From NCBI GenBank assembly GCA_047638695.1, contig JBLINY010000098.1:1-17007 (forward strand): a DNA stretch of 17,007 nt, in the 5' to 3' direction. The notes beneath the pieces were generated by a model. It saw nothing but the letters and a program-made list of their open reading frames with translations, did not search any database and was not told the DNA's origin. This stretch comes from JAHECQ01 sp047638695. Its GTDB lineage: Bacteria > Actinomycetota > Acidimicrobiia > Acidimicrobiales > SZUA-35. Positions 7,536 to 13,354 of the stretch are shown in pieces. The first letter of the stretch is position 1; each line of letters opens with the position of its first letter. Both the position numbers and the translations under genes were made by a program.

Positions 7536-7870
7536 TGCAACGCAAATTCGGTGCCCTGGCCCCAGCTGCCCGAACGCCGAAGCGTCGGGTGGAGCTGGTT
7601 GAGACAGTGAACAGATCATCTGCGAGACCGTCGGCGGTGAAAGGATGAGTCCGATGTAGCGGTGTAGCTCGCGGTCACCACCCCGTCGACCTCGGCATCT
7701 ACACCGCTGCGACCGACAGCGTCATCACCACTCAGATCACGATCCCACTTGACGTCAAGCCAAGTCTCCAGACCGTCCGCCTCGAAGGGCGAGCAGCTGG
7801 AACCGTCCGAAGCCAAAGCATCTACGTCGTCGTTGACGGCGACCCAGCAATCGGCGAAGTGATCGTGTGA
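7535..7870 (+). pseudogene. Decayed small gene with one in-frame stop and a beta-rich C-terminal remnant
   Basis: ATG 7535 opens 37 codons (starting MQRKFGALAPAARTPKRR) that end at TGA 7646-7648. The same frame then continues to TGA 7868-7870 with protein-like sequence: DLGIYTAATDSVITTQITI, DVKPSLQTVRLEG, then SIYVVVDGDPAIGEVIV. The alternating hydrophobic pattern suggests beta strands of a surface or periplasmic domain. There is no start codon after the internal stop until the very end. I therefore read the second part as the tail of a broken gene, possibly joined by chance to the first. A reverse-strand open frame across 7616-7972 is Ser/Asp-rich and less protein-like. Function is unknown. 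Confidence 0.4.
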
Positions 7871-7871
7871 T

Positions 7872-7925
7872 CGACCTCGAGGTCGGCGATTCGAACCAGG
7901 CACAACATCAGCTTGATTCGCCGAC
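7872..7925. other. Nested palindromes after the decayed gene
   Basis: CGACCTCGAGGTCG (7872-7885) is a perfect 14-bp palindrome starting one base after the stop codon at 7870. Overlapping it, GTCGGCGA (7882-7889) pairs with TCGCCGAC (7918-7925) across 28 nt. TCGCCGAC also occurs at 5453-5460 near the other end of the element. This could be a terminator or a protein-binding region of the element end. Confidence 0.4.
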
Positions 7926-7955
7926 GTTGCTCCGCTCAGAACTGACCTGAGTTTG

Positions 7956-7973
7956 TTGCACCTATGTTTCACG
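7956..7973. repeat. Right arm-like 18-mer of the tRNA-Gly element
   Basis: TTGCACCTATGTTTCACG matches the left copy at 5400-5417 in 14 of 18 positions and in the same orientation. It ends 71 bp before the right att copy, while the left copy begins 69-72 bp after the left one. The regular placement is the main argument that it belongs to the recombination region. Confidence 0.4.
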
Positions 7974-8043
7974 TATCTCGCACTGCCATCTCAGACGTTC
8001 GTATTTGTCCTGTTCAGAGCCATCTCGGAACGAACAAGTCCGA

Positions 8044-8087
8044 AGCTTCCCAAGCTGAATACGCGACTTCGATTCTCGTCACCCGCT
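8044..8087 (+). repeat. Putative right attachment site (tRNA-Gly 3'-half copy)
   Basis: It matches tRNA-Gly bases 5285-5328 in 41 of 44 positions. The mismatches are G5307 to A, G5308 to C and C5317 to T, all in the T stem. There is no 5' half of a tRNA in front of it, so it is not a tRNA gene. The integrase remnant begins 80 nt downstream, the usual distance of an integrase from its att core. This copy may thus also be the left end of a second, adjacent element. Confidence 0.8.
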
Positions 8088-8127
8088 CTCTTAAACGCCG
8101 CCGCGTTGGCCTCCCGGTTCTTCAACA

Positions 8128-8147
8128 GGCCTCGACGTTGTGAGGCC
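8128..8147. terminator. Perfect hairpin between att copy and integrase remnant
   Basis: GGCCTC-GACGTTGT-GAGGCC forms a perfect 6-bp stem with an 8-nt loop, 19 nt before the integrase start. There is no T tract. It may be a terminator or a recombinase or regulator site. Confidence 0.3.
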
Positions 8148-8166
8148 CCGCCGAACAACTCGGTAA

Positions 8167-8850
8167 GTGAGCGACGCGAACGACCCGTTCGGGAATATCC
8201 GGCAGTTGAAGAGTGGGCGTTACCAGGCGCGCTACTTCCACCTCGGCAAACAGGTGCCGGCCGACACGACGTACGCGACGAAAGCCGAAGCGCGAGCATG
8301 GCTGGCCACGATGGAGACCGATATCCTCGGCGGCCGCCACATCGACCCAACAAGTGGCCGTGAGACCTTCGGCGACTACGCACGGCGCTGGCTCGAAGCC
8401 CGCGATATTCGGCCTCGCACGCGGGACACCTACGAATCGCAACTCGCACACATCCTCGAAGAGTTCGAGACCGTCGAGCTTCGGAAGATCACTCCGGCGG
8501 ACGTTCGTGCTTGGCACGGACAGCAGGCCAAGTCGAAGAAGCACCCGAACACGGTGGCCAAGATCTACCGGCTGTTCCGCACGATGATGGAAACCGCCCC
8601 CGACGACGGACTACTCCGCGTGAACCCGGTCCACATCAAGGGTGCGGCCGTCGAGCACGCGGCCGAACGGCCGGCCCTCGACTGGGACGACGTGCAGAAG
8701 CTCGCGTCGGTGATCGAGCCACGCTTCGGCGCATTCGTGTGGGTGGCAGCGACGTCCGGTCTCCGCTTCGGCGAGCTCACCGGCCTCACCCGCGCCAACG
8801 TCGACCCCGAAGCACGCACGCTGCGGGTCGACCAAGCACTCATCGCATCT
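8167..8850 (+). pseudogene. Tyrosine integrase, C-terminal catalytic domain missing
   Basis: The GTG start is followed by GNIRQLKSGRYQARYFHLGK and KAEARAWLATMETDI, the N-terminal arm-binding pattern of actinobacterial phage-type integrases. A SAM-like core-binding domain follows at about residues 65-150 (TFGDYARRWLEARDIRPRT, then VAKIYRLFRTMMETA). The catalytic domain begins with LDWDDVQKLASVI and includes the first catalytic Arg in TSGLRFGELTGL. Similarity stops near residue 228 (VDQALIASGG). The H-x-x-R box and the nucleophilic Tyr are absent, so the product should be inactive. The frame runs on to 8913 through unrelated sequence. The break coincides with the palindrome at 8852 in front of the next operon, so a later insertion or deletion probably removed the rest. 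Confidence 0.85.
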
Positions 8851-8851
8851 G

Positions 8852-8866
8852 GCGGTGTCACACCGC
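8852..8866. promoter_or_regulatory. Palindrome upstream of the antitoxin-like/toxin-like pair
   Basis: GCGGTG-TCA-CACCGC is a perfect 6-bp inverted repeat with a 3-nt spacer, ending 18 nt before ATG 8885. A smaller dyad, GGTA-CGTTGA-TACC (8870-8883), lies between it and the start. Autoregulated toxin-antitoxin operons usually carry such an operator here; binding is inferred. Confidence 0.5.
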
Positions 8867-8884
8867 TGCGGTACGTTGATACCC

Positions 8885-9064
8885 ATGACTCCCAAGATCT
8901 GGAAGGCAGCTGAACTTGAGCGAATGACGCCTGCGGAGCGACACGCGTTGTTCGAAGCGAGCATCGTCACCGATCTCGACACCATGGCAGGGGATCCACT
9001 CCTCGAGCGGACCAAAGCCAAACTCGAAGCAATGATCGCCAAGGCAGACGCCGACACCACGTGA
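8885..9064 (+). CDS. Small antitoxin-like protein (59 aa)
   Basis: MTPKIWKAAELERMTPAERH opens a short, charged, mainly helical protein that ends in a Lys/Ala/Glu-rich helix (TKAKLEAMIAKADADTT). The central ELERMTPAERHALFEASIV followed by TDLDTM resembles small conserved actinobacterial proteins found upstream of a second short gene. Its stop overlaps the start of the next gene in GTGA. Size, order, overlap and the palindrome in front fit an antitoxin of a type II module, but I did not recognise a named family and this remains inference. No clear ribosome-binding site is visible, so the transcript may be nearly leaderless. Confidence 0.6.
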   Translation: MTPKIWKAAELERMTPAERHALFEASIVTDLDTMAGDPLLERTKAKLEAMIAKADADTT

Positions 9065-9378
9065 ACCAAGAACGGCTCACCGTTCGAGTCGCTCTGGCCT
9101 TCTTCGAAGATCTCGATCGACAACTCGCACCCGAACGCGGGCCACTCGGACAGCCGTCAGCAGCAGACTTTCAATCATCTGAGCTGGTTGAGATCGTCGA
9201 TCGGTTCGCTACAGGATTCGACGCGCTGCCTGAGCTGATTGTTGGCCGTAGCGACTATCGAGTCTTGATGTCCACCGGCGTCCTTGTTCGGGCTTACACG
9301 GTGATCGGTCAACTGGCGCCCGATGGTGCGATCGAACTGACCTCGCTCGAAGTCGATCTGGGCCAAGGCTGGTCGTAA
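9061..9378 (+). CDS. Possible RelE/ParE-like toxin partner (105 aa)
   Basis: GTG 9061 overlaps the stop of the preceding gene by 4 nt (GTGA), indicating coupled translation. The 105-residue protein has one N-terminal strand (RLTVRVALA), helices through about residue 60 (SSELVEIVDRFATGFDAL), then three strands: DYRVLMST, LVRAYTVIGQL and AIELTSLEVDL. This beta-alpha-alpha-beta-beta-beta order and size match the RelE/ParE toxin fold. No catalytic residue set can be confirmed by eye. It could also be another small partner protein. The gene sits in a degraded island, a common setting for such modules. Confidence 0.55.
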   Translation: MNQERLTVRVALAFFEDLDRQLAPERGPLGQPSAADFQSSELVEIVDRFATGFDALPELIVGRSDYRVLMSTGVLVRAYTVIGQLAPDGAIELTSLEVDLGQGWS

Positions 9379-9504
9379 CGGGTTCGACAACCGCGTCGCA
9401 CACTCCGACGCCCAGAATCACTGTCCGGATCCATCAGCGACCGCCCGGTAACGGCCCTTCTCTCGCGCCCGATAATCGCAGTGGGTGGTAGTGATTTTCG
9501 CAGA

Positions 9505-10209
9505 TCAATCCAAGTAGTAGTTGATCGTCGCAGTCAAGGAATCGTTGGGATGCGAACCGGTCCTAAGAGTGAGCCACCAGAATCCGCCCTCCGGGCCGGC
9601 GTTCTCGAACCGTCCTCTCAGCCGGAGTCCGTTCGCCTGCGGTTGGTCCATGTCCCAGCCAGCCGCCTCGGCGTCGATGGCGGCATCAAGAAGTAGTTCA
9701 TGAAGCACGCGCTCCGCCTCTTCGTCTGACTCGGTAGCCGGGTCGAGTACGAACAAGCGATGCAGGCGACACGCAGCCTGAGTACGGGCCGAGGTCAGCT
9801 CACGACGCCGATCCACAAGGAGTTCCAACGCCACCTGGTCCCCGTCGATGCTCACCCGACGCAGACGAGACGGATGTAACGCCGCCTTAGCGACAGCGAT
9901 GGCGCCATGGCTGTCGGTCTTGCGGCCATGACCCTGGGAATAGACCCGGACCTGGGCCGACAACTTGGCCGGCACATCAACCACCACCTCGCCAGCGGCA
10001 ACCAGCCGTTGGGCCAGCCCGCGGCCGATCCCGAACGCACCCTCCACCGCCCACAACCGGTCACCCAGTTCGCTGGTCGCGTCGAGCATCGCAACGAACC
10101 CTGCCGCCGAGTTCTCGAATCGTTGATCCAACAGAACTGTCTCGTCGGACTCCAGCACAGCGATCGTGTTCGACACCTTGTGGGGATCCACCCCAATCGT
10201 CACAGTCAT
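9505..10209 (-). pseudogene. IS110-family transposase, truncated and fused to an unrelated tail
   Basis: From ATG 10209 the first ~154 residues are the DEDD domain of an IS110 transposase: TVTIGVDPHKVSNTIAVLE (Asp8), LWAVEGAFGIGRGLAQRLV (Glu56), GHGRKTDSHGAIAVAKAAL (Asp99), then RTQAACRLHRLF. The position where a fourth Asp is expected (T-D-x-x-D-A) is Gly102, encoded by GGC (9904-9906 on the plus strand); one transition from GAC explains it. The C-terminal domain with the catalytic Ser is absent. From about 9747 the frame continues into about 80 residues unlike IS110 (HELLLDAAIDAEAAGWDMDQ, then WWLTLRTGSHPNDSLTATI), which look like the tail of another protein. AGGAGGAG lies 8-15 nt before the ATG. 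The longer frame upstream to 10401 is not needed. Confidence 0.85.
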
Positions 10210-10440
10210 TTCTTTTCTCCTCCTCGTTGACCAACAAGACGAGCAGGGAGGGCACTGCCTCTCTCGGCGAACGCAAACCTCTCTCAAGCCACAAACCCCA
10301 CCCCTAAAACGAGGTCCCGGGCCGCATGCCAATAAGGAGCCACGACAACAGTCGGGCAGCCGGGAGTCGAGCGAACCCAGGACCCCAACCCGAGACCACA
10401 AGGGACTCGAATCACCCCCATTATGAACAAGAGGCCGGTT
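10210..10440 (-). mobile_element. Presumed left-end leader of the IS110 remnant (possible bridge RNA locus)
   Basis: About 230 nt upstream of the truncated transposase contain no gene. In IS110-group elements this non-coding left end encodes the bridge RNA that pairs with target and donor DNA; applying this here is inference. Visible features are a strong ribosome-binding site next to the ATG, two GAGAGAGG units in the leader (minus strand), and a direct repeat GGGASTCGA on the plus strand (10362-10370 and 10402-10410). The outer IS boundary could not be fixed; 10440 is an estimate. Confidence 0.4.
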
Positions 10441-10462
10441 GGCGCGCTCTATTAGACCCCGT

Positions 10463-10491
10463 CCACAAAGGGCTTGACGTCGAGCTTGTGG
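10463..10491. promoter_or_regulatory. 29-bp imperfect dyad beyond the IS110 leader
   Basis: CCACAA (10463-10468) pairs with TTGTGG (10486-10491), and inside them GCTTGACGTCGAGC (10472-10485) is nearly palindromic. Together they could form a long imperfect stem. Possible roles are an operator, an IS-end structure or a transcription stop. The remaining 10492-10655 holds only a GTCAGCTGAC palindrome at 10626-10635, just before the lipoprotein gene. Confidence 0.4.
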
Positions 10492-10655
10492 GTGCCAGTA
10501 TTCGGCCGTGAGCTCCGACCAGCGTGAACACAGTCATGAGTTACGCATGGCCGTAGTCGAGCAGGTCTCGCCACAGCTCCCGGCTATCGCGGGGTCTCCA
10601 CGCTCATCGACGACTGTTTGTGCTGGTCAGCTGACTCTGCCAGCAATCGTCAGCG

Positions 10656-10952
10656 ATGATCAGCTACGCACGAACCGTGTTGGTCGGCGTGAGTTTCGTC
10701 CTCTTGGCAAGCTGCGGCGGCTCTGACGGTGAGGCCTGGGAGGCGGCGTTTCTCGAGAGTCTCGAGGCTGATTGGGACCGGCTTTCAGCCCTCGATGTGG
10801 CCACCTTCTGCACCGACGGCGAAGGCCTGACCGACAAAGAGCTCGCGCAGGGGTTTCTTGCCGAAGCCGCCGAGGCAGACGATCCCACTCCAGACCAGTG
10901 GCAGCGGGGAGTCGACCTCGCGGTCGAGAACTACAGGGCCCAGTGTTCATGA
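10656..10952 (+). CDS. Small secreted lipoprotein (98 aa)
   Basis: ISYARTVLVGVSFVLLASCG is a lipoprotein signal peptide with lipobox LASC and the modified Cys at residue 20. The mature 79 residues are acidic (EAWEAAFLESLEADWDRLSA) and contain two further Cys (one in TFCTDGEG, one at the end in YRAQCS) that could form a disulfide. The C-terminal GLTDKELAQGFLAEA and DQWQRGVDLAVENY look helical. The arrangement recalls small DUF732-like secreted actinobacterial proteins, but I cannot assign the family. No strong ribosome-binding site precedes the ATG. It stands alone between the IS110 remnant and the hydrolase. Confidence 0.65.
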   Translation: MISYARTVLVGVSFVLLASCGGSDGEAWEAAFLESLEADWDRLSALDVATFCTDGEGLTDKELAQGFLAEAAEADDPTPDQWQRGVDLAVENYRAQCS

Positions 10953-11216
10953 GCTGAGAGACGACAGATTGGCGGTAGGAGATCAGCTGCCCTGGCCTGG
11001 ACCAGATCGGTATTGTTTCTCAGCCGTGTGAGCGACGAAGTTCCCCGAGACCGGCAACGGTGCTCACGGAATCGCATCCACGCCGCTCGGGAACGACGCC
11101 CAGGACCCCTCAAATCAGCCGCCACCACCATCCGCTCATGCCGGCTACAGAGCGTTTGTGTCCGCCGTCCTCGAGACTCGTTGGCCAGAGATGCGACCCG
11201 ATCTGAGGAGAACCGG

Positions 11217-11963
11217 TTATTGGAGCGACTCCCAGAACGTTTCGAGCGCTGTGGCCCCGGCTGCGGGATCCTCACACATCCACCAATGACCGACACCAGC
11301 GAGATGGGCAACCCTGGCCCCAGCCAGATCGGCCATCATCTGGGTCTGTTCGTCGCTGCCGACAGCGTGGTCGTACTCGGCATTTATCATGAGACCGGGC
11401 CGGGCCTTCAACGCGCCAGCCTGTTCACCGAGTTCAGCAAGAGCCGGCTGCGCTGCATCGCGGTAAAGACGCAGCAGACATGAACCCAAGTCTGCGACCG
11501 CTCCCTCAGCGACAGCTAGGGCCACTTCGTCCGTCATCCCGAGCGACGAAGACCAAGCCGCGATGTCTGCCGTCGGTGCCGCAAACATTTCTTCGACATC
11601 AGACTCACCTTCACCCGATGTCTGCCATAGCTGTGCTCTCTCATGCCACACATAGTCGGGATGCAAGATGCCCAAAACGTCCACACACCACGACCGCGCC
11701 AACTCGGGTTGTTCTATGAGCAAACCCAGCACGTGACCACCACCCCAGTCGTGGCCAACCAAGTCGATTGGGCTCTCGATCGCGTCCAATTGGGCAGCGA
11801 GCCAGTCGATGTACTCCCGGCGTGTCGCCGTCCACCCATCGGGTATGGGCGCGCCGCAACCCGGGGGCGACAGCGCGACAAGGTCATCGCGTCCGAGCGC
11901 TGCGAATAGCGGACCCCAGATCGCCTCGGTCTCATGGTTCCCGTGAATAAAAACAGCAGGCAT
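11217..11963 (-). CDS. Alpha/beta hydrolase (epoxide hydrolase/haloalkane dehalogenase-like)
   Basis: About 248 residues with the alpha/beta-hydrolase layout. The oxyanion-hole HGN is in VFIHGNHETEAIW, the nucleophile elbow is GHDWGGGH, an acidic residue lies in NAEYDHAVG, and the catalytic His is in GVGHWWMCEDP. An Asp at the elbow, in GHDWGG, is typical of epoxide hydrolases and haloalkane dehalogenases rather than Ser esterases. The middle is a helical cap (about 105-185). The substrate is not predictable, and the protein is slightly short for these enzymes. I start at ATG 11963 because AGAGG lies about 9 nt before it; a TTG at 11972 directly abuts that motif. Confidence 0.85.
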   Translation of the reverse strand: MPAVFIHGNHETEAIWGPLFAALGRDDLVALSPPGCGAPIPDGWTATRREYIDWLAAQLDAIESPIDLVGHDWGGGHVLGLLIEQPELARSWCVDVLGILHPDYVWHERAQLWQTSGEGESDVEEMFAAPTADIAAWSSSLGMTDEVALAVAEGAVADLGSCLLRLYRDAAQPALAELGEQAGALKARPGLMINAEYDHAVGSDEQTQMMADLAGARVAHLAGVGHWWMCEDPAAGATALETFWESLQ

Positions 11964-11997
11964 GCCAATCAACCTCTCACAGCGACCGGCACGCTGC

Positions 11998-12027
11998 TGC
12001 CTAGAACGGTAGGCACGGGTTCGATTC
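11998..12027 (+). other. tRNA T-arm-like sequence with adjoining hairpin (possible att remnant)
   Basis: TGCCTA-GAACGG-TAGGCA (11998-12015) is a perfect 6-bp hairpin directly followed by CGGGTTCGATTC (12016-12027), which is identical to 12 bases of the tRNA-Gly T arm (5305-5316). The second half of a T stem does not pair, so it is not a functional tRNA. It may mark the right border of the accessory region, or be chance. Confidence 0.3.
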
Positions 12028-12155
12028 TGCCCCGGTATGCCAGGGGGCTTTGCTCGATCGGGCCTATCACATATGCACGCTGCGACTTCTAGCCCGAACT
12101 GAGCATTCGAGTAGTTTTGCTACTTGATTTGCCTCGGATTGGGTTGGGGGGCTGA

Positions 12156-13148
12156 TCAGGTGTGGTCGATCAAGACCTTGCCAATGTGTGACTGGCTTTC
12201 AAGGTGCCGGTAGGCGTCGCGGGCTTGGTCGAAGGCGAAGGTCCGGTCGATCAGCGGCTCGAGACCGTTGACCTCGATCGCTGCGTTCATATCGGCGAAC
12301 ATCCGCCTCGACCCGACGTAGACCCCGCGCATGGTGATCGATCGTGACACGATCGGGAAGGGATTGGTCTCACCGGCGGGACCGGAAAGGATCCCGATGA
12401 GGGCGACCTGGCCGTCGAAGCGCGTCGCAGCGATCGATTTGGGCAGAGTGCCAGCACCCCCCACCTCGAGCACGAGGTCGACCCCCTCGCCGTCGGTGGC
12501 ATCGAGCACCGCCTTTTCCCAGTCGGGTGTGTCGGTGTAGTTGATCGTGACGTCAGCTCCCATCGACCGCATGACCTCGAGCTTGTGGTCCGAGCTGGAG
12601 GTGATAATCGAGCGTGCGCCAAACATCTTGGCGAACTGGAGGCCGAACACGGACACGCCGCCGGTGCCAAGCAGCAGCACACTCTGGCCAGCGCCCAGCC
12701 GCTGGCCTTCCACCATCGCGTTCCATGCGGTCAACGCTGCGCAAGGCAAGGTGGCGGCCTGGGTCGACGTCCACCCCGCAGGTACCGGGATCACGCCGTG
12801 AGCGGGCAGGATCACCGACTCCGCCAACATGCCGTCAACGGAACCTCCCAGCGCGGCCCCGTGCATCGCGGCGAAGGCGCGGCCGTCAACCCAGTTCGAA
12901 AAGAACGTCCCCGCGACCCGGTCGCCCTCAGCGATCCCGGTAACCCCCTCGCCAACTCGTGTCACCACGCCCGCACCGTCCGACAACGGAATGACCCCGG
13001 CCGAACGTTTCGCCATCATGAGGTCGCGGTAGTTGAGCGACGTGGCCTCGACCCGAACCTCGAGTTCCCCAGGGCCTGGCTCCCCGGTAATCCGATCGAC
13101 CAACTGCAGCCCATCGAATCCGCCACCCATCAGTTGGTATGCACGCAT
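12156..13148 (-). CDS. NAD(P)-dependent alcohol dehydrogenase-like protein, MDR superfamily (zinc-independent)
   Basis: A 330-residue medium-chain dehydrogenase/reductase. The GroES-like N-terminal domain shows VRVEATSLNYRDLMMAK, where the usual catalytic zinc Cys is replaced (SLNYRD), as in quinone oxidoreductase-like MDRs. No structural-zinc Cys cluster is seen. The Rossmann part carries GTGGVSVFGLQFAKMFGA (about 161-178), and the C-terminal HIGKVLI is typical for the family. The likely reaction is NADPH-dependent reduction of an enone or quinone; the substrate is unknown. It is divergent from the SDR gene across about 205 nt. AAAGAAAGAG before the ATG is a moderate ribosome-binding site. 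Confidence 0.9.
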   Translation of the reverse strand: MRAYQLMGGGFDGLQLVDRITGEPGPGELEVRVEATSLNYRDLMMAKRSAGVIPLSDGAGVVTRVGEGVTGIAEGDRVAGTFFSNWVDGRAFAAMHGAALGGSVDGMLAESVILPAHGVIPVPAGWTSTQAATLPCAALTAWNAMVEGQRLGAGQSVLLLGTGGVSVFGLQFAKMFGARSIITSSSDHKLEVMRSMGADVTINYTDTPDWEKAVLDATDGEGVDLVLEVGGAGTLPKSIAATRFDGQVALIGILSGPAGETNPFPIVSRSITMRGVYVGSRRMFADMNAAIEVNGLEPLIDRTFAFDQARDAYRHLESQSHIGKVLIDHT

Positions 13149-13320
13149 GCTCTTTCTTTAGCACCTCTCAGCACGGCACGCGATCTGGCACCGCCCGAAA
13201 GCTGGACCCTCGTCCCGCAGGACCGACCTCATCGTCCAGCGCCGGACAACCAGCGCAACCCAGCCCGTCACCAATCCACAGCGATCATGCCGGTTCTCGC
13301 GGTTTCGGGCTGCGTGGACT

Positions 13321-13348
13321 AGTACGGGCTACCCCTGTCGCCTGTACT
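13321..13348. promoter_or_regulatory. 28-bp dyad just before the SDR start
   Basis: AGTACGGG (13321-13328) and CCTGTACT (13341-13348) are inverted repeats (7 of 8) around a 12-nt centre. The dyad ends 6 nt before ATG 13355, so a bound protein would block initiation. Size and symmetry suit a TetR-type dimer or similar; no regulator gene is in the window. Confidence 0.45.
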
Positions 13349-13354
13349 GGGGTC

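Larger units (their letters stand above)
7355..8166. other. Gene-poor right end of the tRNA-Gly element and junction
   Basis: This stretch after the AlbA_2 gene holds no intact long gene. It contains the 16-codon frame at 7485, the decayed gene at 7535-7870, the palindromes at 7872-7925, the arm-like 18-mer at 7956-7973, the second att copy at 8044-8087 and a hairpin at 8128-8147. I see nothing else supportable in it. Confidence 0.6.

Noticed and set aside
7616..7972. Minus-strand open frame (118 codons)
   Set aside because: The sequence is low in hydrophobic pattern and rich in Ser/Asp; the plus-strand reading is more protein-like and explains the same bases.
8044..8087. Second tRNA-Gly gene
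   Set aside because: Only the 3' half is present; acceptor 5' strand and D arm are missing and the T stem has a mismatch.
10508..10726. Plus-strand GTG frame of 72 codons before the lipoprotein
   Set aside because: No ribosome-binding site or recognisable pattern, and it overlaps the signal peptide region of a better-supported gene.
11998..12050. tRNA gene before the hydrolase start
   Set aside because: The T-loop consensus is present, but the 3' side of the T stem does not pair and no acceptor or anticodon arms can be drawn.
13139..13354. N-terminal extension of the SDR gene
   Set aside because: The extra 72 residues are Ser/Pro/Gly-rich, overlap the divergent MDR start and are not found in the SDR family.
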